Source: Pseudonocardiales bacterium
GTDB lineage: Bacteria > Actinomycetota > Actinomycetes > Mycobacteriales > Pseudonocardiaceae
Direction: 5' to 3'
Assembly (NCBI GenBank): GCA_023252195.1
Contig: JAHEXI010000019.1
Span: forward strand, 1-62,534
DNA: 62,534 bases
The notes under the pieces are model-generated. The model searched no databases. It was given only the letters and a program-made list of their open reading frames with translations, and had not been told where the DNA came from. Shown piece by piece: positions 43,941 through 52,605 of this stretch (the first letter of the stretch is position 1; each line of letters begins with the position of its first letter). The position numbers were made by a program, and so were the translations under genes.

Positions 43941-44816
43941 ATGCACCACCGCATCGTGAAACGCCCCCGCCGCGTGGTCCGCACTGTTGTGACGAGCGCA
44001 GCCACGGCGTTGGCCACTGTCGCGGCGGTGGTGTCAGTCGCTGTCATGGTTCCCGGTACCGCCGCAGCCGCCGGGCCGGTCTGGGCACCCGCGGCGCAGG
44101 CGACCATCCGTCCAGGGGTGAACACCATCACCGGACAAGGTGAGTGCACCGCCAACTTCATCTTCTACAACGCCACCGATGAGTTCATCGGACAGGCCGC
44201 GCACTGCGCAGGCACCGGCGCTCCGACCGAGACCAGCGGCTGCACCTCGGCGACCATGCCACTGGGCACGCCGGTCAAAATCGCGGGCGCCAGCAAGCCG
44301 GGCACGCTGGTATACAGCTCGTGGATCACCATGGCCAAAAACGGCGAGAAGGACGCCAATACCTGCGACTTCAATGATCTGGCACTCGTCAAGATCGACC
44401 CGGCCGACTACGGCAAGGTCAACCCGAGCGTGCCGTTCTTCGGTGGACCGAGCGGCATCTCCACCACCGCTATCGCCGTCGGTGATCGGATTCTGACCTA
44501 CGGTAACTCACCGCTACGGGCCGGGGTCTCCGCGCTGTCCCCCAAGGTGGGCTTCAGCCTGGGCGACGAGGGCGGTGGCTGGTCACACACCTGCTACACG
44601 CTCACACCCGGCGTCCCCGGCGATTCGGGGAGCGCCGTGCTGACCAACGATGGCAAGGCGCTGGGTGTGCTGACGTCGCTGGCGTTGGCGCCGCTGGCCG
44701 GCAGCAATGGCGTTGGGGACATGTCCCGAGAGCTGAGTTACCTCAACACTCACGGCGGCCTGGGCACTGTCGCACTCGCTCTCGGTACCGAGGCCTTCCA
44801 CAGTCCCGCGCCGTAG
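43941..44816 (+). CDS. secreted trypsin-like serine protease
   Basis: A 291-residue S1-fold protease with a long twin-Arg-like signal peptide ending AAAAG (about 45). The catalytic triad is visible: His88 in GQAAHC, Asp146 in FNDLALVKID, Ser229 in PGDSGSAVL. Cysteine pairs (69/89, 101/142) suit an exported, disulphide-stabilised enzyme. AGGAGG precedes the ATG. Substrate unknown; complete. Confidence 0.88.
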   Translation: MHHRIVKRPRRVVRTVVTSAATALATVAAVVSVAVMVPGTAAAAGPVWAPAAQATIRPGVNTITGQGECTANFIFYNATDEFIGQAAHCAGTGAPTETSGCTSATMPLGTPVKIAGASKPGTLVYSSWITMAKNGEKDANTCDFNDLALVKIDPADYGKVNPSVPFFGGPSGISTTAIAVGDRILTYGNSPLRAGVSALSPKVGFSLGDEGGGWSHTCYTLTPGVPGDSGSAVLTNDGKALGVLTSLALAPLAGSNGVGDMSRELSYLNTHGGLGTVALALGTEAFHSPAP

Positions 44817-44948
44817 CCCAGCGAGCTTCTGCCCACTGCGCGGCGCTTCCCGAACTCCACAGCAGAGCTCTCGCAGGCCGGCCGAACAGCTCCCGTCCGA
44901 TCGGGCTGTCCCAACTTGCCCGGGCCCAATTACCCCGAGGAGCTGAAA

Positions 44949-45887
44949 TTATGGTGCGGCTGCGCTGACCAAGGCTGCCAATGCGCCGGCGCCAGCGGTG
45001 ACCACCGCGGGGACCGTGGAGTACGAGTTTGCCGGCGCGGATGCCAGCACCACGACCACGTAGCGCAGATCCGTCCCGACCAGGCCGGTGCTGTCCATCA
45101 CCGCTTGGGAGCCGCTGGTGCCCCAGCCCTGCTTGATCGCCCAGGTGGTGTGCGGCATGCCGTCCGGAATGCCGAAGTACTGGTTGAAGCCGTCCGCGGC
45201 AATCCTCGGGGCGTCGCCGAGCGCACCGAGCAACAAATCCCGGTCGGCGCCGGGTACCTGCTCGGTGATGTAGCGATACACCGTGACCATGTCCTGTGGC
45301 GTGATCAGCGTGTCACCCCACTCGCCGGGATCATCAGGCGGCTCGGTGCCGGTGAGGCCGAGCTGGCCAACCATTCTGGTCACGATGGCGGGACCACCGC
45401 CGGCAGTCCAGAGACGGTTTGCGATCTCGTCATCGCTGTCCGCGAGCATCTGGTGTATATCCTGTGGTGTCGCGCCATCCGGGGTTTCGTAGTTATTGCG
45501 AGCCAATGCATCAAGGGCGATCAGCAACTTGACCACAGACATGGCGGCGAATTGCTGGCCGGCGTTGTGACTGGTGAGCACCGCGCCGGCCTGTAGGTCG
45601 AAGACCTCGAATCCGTCCTGGGCGTTCGGGAGTACTGCGTGCATCGCCTGCTGAGCCGTCGTCGCCGCGGTGCTGGCTTGGTCAGCTGCTGACGCAACCG
45701 CTGCCATCTGTGCGGCCGCAGCGGTATCGCCGCTGGCAGCGGGCGCGGTAATACGTTGGGGTGGGGTCGGCGTCGAGTGCCTGGCCACCATCGATGCGTG
45801 AGCTGCCGGCGCGATCTCCGCAGAGGCCAGTCCCGCACCAGCAGTGCAGAGTAGCGCTGTCACCGCCAGCGTCAGTACGCACTTCAT
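44949..45887 (-). CDS. secreted class A beta-lactamase-fold serine hydrolase
   Basis: A 312-residue protein with signal peptide (residues 1-23) and an Ala/Thr-rich linker to about 85. The active-site set reads SVVK (117-120, SxxK), SDD (151-153, SxN position, Asp replacing Asn) and KQGWGTSG (KTG position). With Asp in the second motif and no obvious omega-loop Glu, beta-lactamase activity is doubtful; a cell-wall peptidase or inactive homologue is equally possible. Confidence 0.82.
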   Translation of the reverse strand: MKCVLTLAVTALLCTAGAGLASAEIAPAAHASMVARHSTPTPPQRITAPAASGDTAAAAQMAAVASAADQASTAATTAQQAMHAVLPNAQDGFEVFDLQAGAVLTSHNAGQQFAAMSVVKLLIALDALARNNYETPDGATPQDIHQMLADSDDEIANRLWTAGGGPAIVTRMVGQLGLTGTEPPDDPGEWGDTLITPQDMVTVYRYITEQVPGADRDLLLGALGDAPRIAADGFNQYFGIPDGMPHTTWAIKQGWGTSGSQAVMDSTGLVGTDLRYVVVVLASAPANSYSTVPAVVTAGAGALAALVSAAAP

Positions 45888-46019
45888 GCCCGTTGGATCG
45901 CGGCGCTGGGCTCAATTGGTACGCCTCATGACGATTTCTCGGGAAACCTTCAGGGAAATCCCAGGCTTTTTACGTGCCATTATTCTCGCGGCTGTCGGGC
46001 GTTCCATTCCGCGCCGTGA

Positions 46020-47516
46020 TTAGCGGGAGTACCGGTGCTTGACGCCGGCGGGGAAGTAGTCCGGGTCGCAGGGCGGGTGCAGGGTCACCCGCGGGAGCTG
46101 GTGCGCCAGCGGCGTGTAGTGGGCGAACTCGCTGTTGAGCCTGCGGAGCTGACCGGCGATCGACTGTGCGATCCCGTCTCGCATCTCCTCGGTGCCGGTC
46201 ACCCCCGCAGCCAGCTCGACCGCGATGGCCAGGTACCGGTCGTGGTCGGCGTCTTCCTTGGACTCCATCACGAACTTGCCGGTGACCCACGCCGCGACCG
46301 GTGGCTGCTCCAGACCGATGGTGACGTTCTCCGGGTAGATGTTCGCGCCGAAGTAGGACACCGTGAACTGCGAGCGGCCGAACACATGCACGAACGGCAG
46401 CGCGCGGATGCCTCGCCGACCGGCACCGAGCTCGGCGGCCGGGGCGAAGCCGTGATCGGTCAGAAAAGCGAGCATCGCGTCGAACGAGGTGAGCCCGCCG
46501 GTATCGGCGATGTGGTAGCGGATCAGCGGGATCCCGTTGTCGCCGGTGAACAGCAGGGTGTCTTCGTGGGTCTCGAACAACCGGGTGCGGGGGTCGTACT
46601 GGGCGAGTGTGGGCAGCCGCGCCGCGCCGAACAACTCCAGCGCGACGTCCGGGTGCGCTGCCAGGTAACGGCGGATGCAGATCGACAGCGGCGTCTCGGT
46701 GGCCAGCACACCCGCATCGGCGGTGCCGTAGAGCGAGGCTGAGCCGAAACAGGGCTCGCCACCGCCTAGACGCTCGCCCACCAGCGCGCGCCATTCCTCG
46801 CTGAACACCTCACCGGCCAGCACCAGCTTGACGTGGTAGTCCGGCCATGGCACGCCACGGGTCAGCCCGGTGTCGATGACGCCCTTGAGGAACGGCGGGT
46901 ACCCCAGCAACACCACCTGCTCGAACTGCGGGCCCAGCGCGGTGATCACCCGCAGGATCTCGTCGACATCGCTACCTGGCGTGATCACCGTGATCGGGTA
47001 GCCCTTGGTGGACAGGTGCCGGCAGCAGCTCGCGGTGTACATCCCGCCGACCCAGGTCCCCAGCGCGAAGCACACCACAGCCAGCGTCGTGCGCTGATCA
47101 GCGTCGAAGCTGTCGTGGAAGATTTGCTCGAACCGGGTGGCCACCGCGAACTCGTCGGCCACCGACCGCGGCCAGAAGGTGGGTTCGCCGGTGGAGCCGG
47201 AGGACACCGCGATTATGTCGCAGCTCACCAACTCGCCGTCCCGGCATAGCTGCGCCAGCGGGTGTCGGCGCAGATAGTTGTCCTTCGTGAGCAGCGGTAG
47301 CGCCCGGAAGTCATCGACGGTCCGCACCGCCGCCGGGTCGACGTCGTGCTCGGCGAGGAACGTCCGGTAGGCCGGTACCATCGCCACCACCGACGTGAAC
47401 AGCGCCAGCGCGCGCTGCTCCGCCTCGCCGGGCGCCGGGCAGGAGAGGGCATCGCCAAGCCCAGTGGCCTGAAACCGGTCGAGCGCTGCTCGCAGTACGT
47501 TGCCTCGCAGCGCCAT
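46020..47516 (-). CDS. PaaK/CapK-type adenylate-forming enzyme
   Basis: A 498-residue member of the phenylacetate-CoA ligase/coenzyme F390 synthetase branch of the ANL superfamily. The ATP-binding loop is VSSGSTGEPTFWPRSV. Downstream come ASLYGTADAG, YDPRTRLFETHEDTLLFTGD and GIPLIRYHIADTGG, the conserved Arg/Asp positions. It activates a carboxylate as an acyl-AMP; the acid is unknown. ATG 47516 has GGAGGGCGG upstream. Divergent from the PPOX gene with an 88-base gap, so both may share a control region. Confidence 0.85.
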   Translation of the reverse strand: MALRGNVLRAALDRFQATGLGDALSCPAPGEAEQRALALFTSVVAMVPAYRTFLAEHDVDPAAVRTVDDFRALPLLTKDNYLRRHPLAQLCRDGELVSCDIIAVSSGSTGEPTFWPRSVADEFAVATRFEQIFHDSFDADQRTTLAVVCFALGTWVGGMYTASCCRHLSTKGYPITVITPGSDVDEILRVITALGPQFEQVVLLGYPPFLKGVIDTGLTRGVPWPDYHVKLVLAGEVFSEEWRALVGERLGGGEPCFGSASLYGTADAGVLATETPLSICIRRYLAAHPDVALELFGAARLPTLAQYDPRTRLFETHEDTLLFTGDNGIPLIRYHIADTGGLTSFDAMLAFLTDHGFAPAAELGAGRRGIRALPFVHVFGRSQFTVSYFGANIYPENVTIGLEQPPVAAWVTGKFVMESKEDADHDRYLAIAVELAAGVTGTEEMRDGIAQSIAGQLRRLNSEFAHYTPLAHQLPRVTLHPPCDPDYFPAGVKHRYSR

Positions 47517-47604
47517 GATCCGCCCTCCGTGTTTGACCTTACGTCGTCGCCGCGTAGGCCCTAATCCGCTGTGCGTCGAGTCGGCTGACGTGGACACTGG
47601 GTTC

Positions 47605-48225
47605 ATGACGGAGATCACCTCGGAGGCGCAGTTGCGCGAGCTGCTCGGCGAGCCGCTACCTAGAGTCGCCGAAAAGGCCAGGCCCGGGCTGCACGACTAC
47701 GACAAGCAGTGGCTCGCCAGCTCGCCGTTGTGCCTGGTCGCCACCTCGCATGCCGACGGCAGTTGCGATGTCTCCCCCAAGGGCGACCCGCCGGGCTTCA
47801 CCCGCGTGCTCGACGACACGACCATCGCCATCCCGGAACGACCGGGCAACCGGCGCCTCGACGGCTTCCGCAACATTCTGACCAACCCGCACGTCGGCCT
47901 GATCTATCTCATTCCCGGCCGTGCGGACACCTTGCGGATCAACGGTAGAGCGCGACTGGTGCGCGACGCACCGTTCTTCGATCAGATGCGAGTCAAGGGC
48001 CACCGGCCGCTGCTGGCGCTCGTCGTCGCGATCGACCAGGTGTTCTACCACTGCGCCAAAGCATTTCTGCGCTCGAATCTGTGGCAACCGGCCAGCTGGG
48101 ATCCGCAAGCCGCGCCGTCCCGGGCCCAGATCGCCCAGCGGTTGGAACGACCGAACGATGCGCTGGAGGACCTGGAACGCTACTACGGCCCCGCCTACGC
48201 CGAGGGTCTCTACCGGATCAGCTGA
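47605..48225 (+). CDS. PPOX-class FMN flavoprotein, MSMEG_1061-like
   Basis: A 206-residue split-barrel protein (WLASSPLCLVATSHADGSCD, VSPKGDPPGFTRVLDDTTIA, GFRNILTNPHVGLIYLIPGR, HCAKAFLRSNLW) of the pyridoxamine-phosphate-oxidase-like family that binds FMN or F420. Reaction unknown. Followed after 17 bases by the P450 gene on the same strand, so the two were an operon. Confidence 0.88.
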   Translation: MTEITSEAQLRELLGEPLPRVAEKARPGLHDYDKQWLASSPLCLVATSHADGSCDVSPKGDPPGFTRVLDDTTIAIPERPGNRRLDGFRNILTNPHVGLIYLIPGRADTLRINGRARLVRDAPFFDQMRVKGHRPLLALVVAIDQVFYHCAKAFLRSNLWQPASWDPQAAPSRAQIAQRLERPNDALEDLERYYGPAYAEGLYRIS

Positions 48226-48242
48226 TACGCGGTACTCCGGTG

Positions 48243-49092
48243 GTGGAGTGGCCTCGTCGCCGGTACACCATCCCGCCGACCATCGAGGACGGCGGCCGCA
48301 TCCTGCTGCCCTGGCTGCGCGAGATGCGCGACGAGCACCCGGTGTGGCGCGATGCCTACGGCATCTGGCACGTCTTCCGCTACGCCGACGTGGCGGAAGC
48401 GATCTCCGACCCGCAGGTGTTCTCCTCCGAGGTTGGTCGGGTGTTTCCGGTGGGAGAGAAGTTCTCCCAGGGCAATCTGACCCGGACCGACCCGCCTCGC
48501 CACCGCACTTTGCGCCGGCTGGTGGGTGCAGTGTTCAGCCCGAAGATCGTCATGGGACTGGCTCCCCGGATCGCCGAGGTCACCGGCGAGTGTTGCTGAT
48601 CGCGGGACACATCACCACCACCGCGCTGCTCGGCAACACCGTGTTGTGCCTGGATGAGCACCCGAGGTATGGGCACAGCTGCAGGCGGACCGCTCGCTGG
48701 TGGAGCCCGCCATCGAGGAGGTGCTGCGCTACCGCTCCTCGTTCACCCAGGTCGGCCGGGTGACCACGGTCGCGGCCGAGCTCAGCGGGCAGGTTATCCC
48801 GGCGGATGTGGTCGTCACGCCCTGGCTGCTGTCCGCCAACCGGGACGAACGCGAGTTCCCCGACCCGGACCGGTTCGACATCCATCGCTCCGGCAAGCAC
48901 CACGTTGCCTTCGGCTACGGCATCCACTTCTGCATCGGCCAGCTACTTGCCCGGGTGGAGGGCAGAGTCGCGGTGGGCGTAATGCTGGACCGCTTCACCG
49001 AGATCCGGCTGACTCCCGGGGTGCCGTTGGAGTTCTACAGCCGGGGAATCTTCGCCGCTCGCAACGTCCCGGTGACCGTACGATCCGCTTGA
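48243..49092 (+). pseudogene. cytochrome P450, internal deletion and frameshift
   Basis: The N-terminal part (ILLPWLREMRDEHPVWRDAY, VFSSEVGRVF, DPPRHRTLRRLVGAVFSPKI) runs to RIAEVTGE and then stops. The family resumes in another frame with LLIAGHITTTALLGNT (I helix), so some 40-60 codons between are deleted. A further one-base loss near 48668 (CCCGAGG for CCCGGAGG) shifts the frame before EEVLRYR, the ExxR motif. The heme loop FGYGIHFCIGQLLARVE is intact near 48910. No functional enzyme can be made. GTG 48243 is the likely original start. Confidence 0.9.
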
Positions 49093-49264
49093 ATCATGCC
49101 AGCGGTGAGAACACCCCGTTCATGATCACAGATCGGGAAACCGCGATCTTCCTGGGGTTCCTGGGTTCCGACCTGCTCGCAGGGCACCTGGTGGCTTGTA
49201 TCCCAGCCACCCGCTGTTGGTTGGCGTAGCGACGCGCCGCCCTGCCGACCCCAGGTAAGAGGGA

Positions 49265-49975
49265 TCAGCGGTAGTCGGGGTTCTCGAAGTCGAAGCGGCA
49301 CCCTGCGTCCCATTCGGATCTTTGGTTGCCGTGCGCGGGAATGCCACCGGCGTCCTTGAGCATCCGGGCGAGGTGCATCAGGTTCCAGGTCATGAAGGTG
49401 GTGTTCCGGTTGGTGAACTCGTTTTCCGGCCCGCCCGATCCGGGGTCCAGGTAGGACGGACCCGGTCCGGCTTCGCCGATCCAGCCCGCGTCGGCCTGTG
49501 GGGGAATGGTGTAGCCGAGGTGTTGGAGGCTGTAGAGCACGTTCATCGCGCAGTGCTTGACACCGTCCTCGTTGCCGGTGATCAGGCAGCCGCCCACCCG
49601 GCCGTAATAAGCATATTGACCGGCGTCGTTGAGCAGGTGCGAACATGCATAGAGCCGTTCGATGATCTGCCTGGTCACGGAGCTGTTGTCCCCCAGCCAG
49701 ATCGGCCCGGCGATCACCAGGATGTCGGCGGCCAGCACCTTCTGGTAGATCTCGGGCCACGCGTCGCTCGCCCAGCCGTGCTCGGTCATGTCGGGCCACA
49801 CCCCGATGGCGATATCGTGGTCGATCGCCCGCAACACCTCGACGTGCACACCGTGCTTTGCCATGATGCGGGTACTCACCTCCACCAGCCCCGCGGTGTT
49901 GCTGGGCTCGGGTGAGCGCTTCAACGTGCAGTTGATGAACAATGCCTTCAGATCGTCGTAACGCGGTTCGGTCAT
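49265..49975 (-). CDS. NAD(P)H-dependent FMN reductase/flavodoxin-like protein
   Basis: A 236-residue flavodoxin-fold protein. ALFINCTLKRSPEPSNTAGL binds the FMN phosphate, and ILVIAGPIWLGDNSSVTRQI is the isoalloxazine loop. It probably supplies reduced flavin or electrons. GAGGAGC precedes the ATG. It follows the Rieske-TPP gene by 26 bases on the same strand, so the pair likely works together. Confidence 0.88.
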   Translation of the reverse strand: MTEPRYDDLKALFINCTLKRSPEPSNTAGLVEVSTRIMAKHGVHVEVLRAIDHDIAIGVWPDMTEHGWASDAWPEIYQKVLAADILVIAGPIWLGDNSSVTRQIIERLYACSHLLNDAGQYAYYGRVGGCLITGNEDGVKHCAMNVLYSLQHLGYTIPPQADAGWIGEAGPGPSYLDPGSGGPENEFTNRNTTFMTWNLMHLARMLKDAGGIPAHGNQRSEWDAGCRFDFENPDYR

Positions 49976-50001
49976 GACCTGCTCCTCGGGCTCGAATCGG
50001 G

Positions 50002-51806
50002 TTACAAGAGCTCGGCGTCCTGTTCGACGCACAACAATGCAGGGCCGTCGGAGGCGAATAATGCCCGCATCGCCTCGTCGAGCTGATCGCGGCTGGTCAC
50101 CCGGATTCCGGTGGCACCGCACAGCCGGGCGTAGCCGGCCCAGTCCGGATTGTGCAATGAGGTGTGCCACACCGGATAATCCTCGGCGAGCTGCTCCTTG
50201 CTGATCTTGCCGAGAGCGTGGTTGTTCAGCAGCACGTGCTTGATCGGGATGCCGTATTTCACCGCGGTGGTGAGCTCGGTGGCGTACTGACCGAAGCCAC
50301 CGTCGCCGGTAACAGCGACGATGGGCCGATCGGGCGCCGCCGCCCAGGCTCCCATTGCGGCGGGGTAACCGAAGCCGATGGAACCGAGGTAGCCCGACAT
50401 GACCACCGGTTGGCCCTTGGACTCCAGGTACCGGCCCAGCGAGTAGGCGTGATTGCCGACGTCCACGGTGACCACGGCGTCGGCTGGCAGATGGTCCGAC
50501 AGGGCCTGGAACACCGCGGCGGCACCTACCCCCCGCCCGCGGTCATCCGCAACGCGGCGGACTTTCTCGGCTCGCCAGATTGCCCAGCGTTCAGCCACAT
50601 CCGGCCGCTGGTCTGTGGCCTTCACCTCGCCCAGGGCGTCGGTCAGGGCGGTCAAGGTGATCGCCGCGTCGCCCAGCACGTCGGCGGTGACGGCGTCGAA
50701 TCGTCCGATCGCGGCGTGGTCGTCGTCTATCTGCACGATCGGTTTGTACGGCGCGATGCCGGTGTGGTTCGAAAACGACGCCCCGATGACGACGAGAAGG
50801 TCGGATTCATTCATCAGCCAGCTCGCCACCGGGGTGCCGCTGCGCCCGAGCACACCGGCACCCAGCGGATGGGTGTCCGGCACGAGTCCCTTGGCTTTGA
50901 AGGTGGTCAGCACCGGCGCGTTCAGCCGTTCGGCGAGTACCCGCACCTCGTCGGCCGCGCTGCGGGCGCCGTGTCCGACGATGATCACCGGTCGCCTCAG
51001 CACGAGATGCGCCACGCCCCGTCCGTCGATCGCGTGTTTCACCGCCAGCGCCGCGAGCTCCGCGTGGTCGCTGCCACTGTTGACCGTGGTGGTCGACACC
51101 GCCACGTCCTTGAACACCGCAGACAGGTCGACATCTTGGAAAGCGCCGCGCCCAGCACCTTCGACGGGACCTGGCCGGAGATCGCCACGACTGGGGACTG
51201 GTCGAGCTTGGCGTCGTACAGACCGGTCAGCAGGTTCGTCGAGCCAGGGCCGGCGATCGCGAAACAGGCGGCCGGACGGCCGGTCAGCTTCCCGTAGGCG
51301 CTCGCCGCGAACGCCGCGGCACCCTCGTGCCGGATCCCGATGTAGGTCAGCTCGCCGCGTTGTTCCGCCCGGCGCAGCGCATCGGCGAAGCCGAGATTCG
51401 AATGCCCGACCATGCCGAACACCCGGGTCACACCGTGCGCGACCAGTGTCTCCACCATGACGTCGGCGACCGTGCGGACCTCGGTGCGCAGCGGCGGGAG
51501 CTGCACGTACACGCCGTCGGCGCGCTCGTCGACCCGGTAGGCCGCGACACCGTCGGAAAAGCCCTCAGGTGGCTTACCCGTCAACGGGTCGTAGTCGTAA
51601 CCGTGCCACGGGCACCGCAGCAGGCCCTTCTCGATGGAGCCCTCACCCAGCGGACCGCCCTGATGTGGGCAGCGGTTCTCCAGAGCGCCCAGCCGTGCAC
51701 CGCACCGGGACAGTGCCACGGTGCGACCGTCGACGACGACGCTGCGCACCCGCCCGTCATCCGGTACGTCGGCCGGGTCCACCCTGTGCCAGCCGTTCTG
51801 CGACAC
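50002..51806 (-). pseudogene. Rieske-TPP fusion enzyme, single-base frameshift
   Basis: Two frames join into one protein of about 600 residues. Residues 1-100 are a Rieske [2Fe-2S] domain with C46-P-H48 and C65-PW-H68. The rest is a complete thiamine-diphosphate enzyme of the acetolactate synthase/pyruvate oxidase type: activating Glu in GIRHEGAAAFAASAYG, central domain, and VAVTGDGGFGQYATELTT with the downstream NN of the GDG...NN motif. The shift is near 51145, where GTGCTGGGCGCGG lacks one C of the expected GGCCGCGG. GTG 51806 is chosen for its AGGGAGG site. Without the missing base only the first 220 residues are made. If it is an assembly error the gene is intact. Confidence 0.85.
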
Positions 51807-51922
51807 GTCACGCCTCCCTACCTCGTGCACGAACGTCAGTGCCGATTCGGATCAGATCGTTACACGAACTCGATCATGACACCAGAATCCGGCAGGACGC
51901 CGGGGCTGGCAAGATCGTGGCA

Positions 51923-52549
51923 GTGACGGTCGATCCGAAATGTGCTGCAGTCCTAGCGCTGCACTGGCAGGTCAACGTGATCAAGCCGGAGGGATTCTTC
52001 GGTTCTGTGCTGAGCGAGCCAGTAGCGCGTAGTGGTGTAGTGCAGCGCGCGGCGCGGTTTCACGAGTCGGTTCGAGCGGCCGGTGTGCCGGTGATTTTCA
52101 CCCGGTTCACCGTGCCTGTCGGTGAGGGCGGCCTAGTCCGGAACACCGTATTCATGAAGGCGGTGGGCGATGCTCAGGAAGCCTTCCGGCCGGATGCCGT
52201 GGGCAGCCAGTTGATCGCGGAGATGTCGGCGGGAGCTGACCGTGTCGTCGATAACCAGAAACTGTCCGGGTTCGCGGGGAACGATCTTTCCCAGTGGCTG
52301 GCCGGGCGTGGGATCGACACTGTGTTCGTGACCGGTGTCGCCACCAATCTCACCATCGAGCAGACCGCCCGGCATGGAACCGATCTCGGCCTCACTGTGC
52401 ACCCAGTTCGTGATTGCATCGCCGCAGCCACAGACGCGGTGCACTGCGCGTCGCTGGCCAACCTGGATCTGACGACGGCGGGCTGCCTGACCGCCGAGCA
52501 TGCGCTCACCCTGCTCCGCCGCCCGTCAAGCGACGTCGTAGCGTCGTGA
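51923..52549 (+). CDS. isochorismatase-fold protein with altered catalytic residues
   Basis: A 208-residue cysteine-hydrolase-fold protein (AGVPVIFTRFTVPVGEGG, DRVVDNQKLSGFAGNDL, VFVTGVATNLTIEQTARHGT). The expected Asp-x-Gln of strand 1 reads LHWQ, and the nucleophilic Cys of the GVATNxCVE loop is Thr, while the Lys is kept. It therefore probably does not hydrolyse like isochorismatase or nicotinamidase and may be a binding protein or use a different reaction. GTG 51923 begins the conserved part. Convergent with the MFS gene. Confidence 0.8.
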   Translation: MTVDPKCAAVLALHWQVNVIKPEGFFGSVLSEPVARSGVVQRAARFHESVRAAGVPVIFTRFTVPVGEGGLVRNTVFMKAVGDAQEAFRPDAVGSQLIAEMSAGADRVVDNQKLSGFAGNDLSQWLAGRGIDTVFVTGVATNLTIEQTARHGTDLGLTVHPVRDCIAAATDAVHCASLANLDLTTAGCLTAEHALTLLRRPSSDVVAS

Positions 52550-52605
52550 ACTCGACAGGAGCGACGTCGCGCTGGGGGACCAACGTCCGTGCTGTCGAGT
52601 TCACG
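52545..52605. terminator. 14-bp hairpin between convergent genes
   Basis: CGTGAACTCGACAG (52545-52558) and CTGTCGAGTTCACG (52592-52605) are exact complements. The hairpin includes the last bases of both flanking genes, so it could terminate transcription from either side. Confidence 0.7.

Noticed and set aside
44949-45887. Functional antibiotic-resistance beta-lactamase
   Set aside because: SxxK and KxG motifs are present but the SDN motif is SDD and no omega-loop Glu is evident, so resistance activity is not supported.
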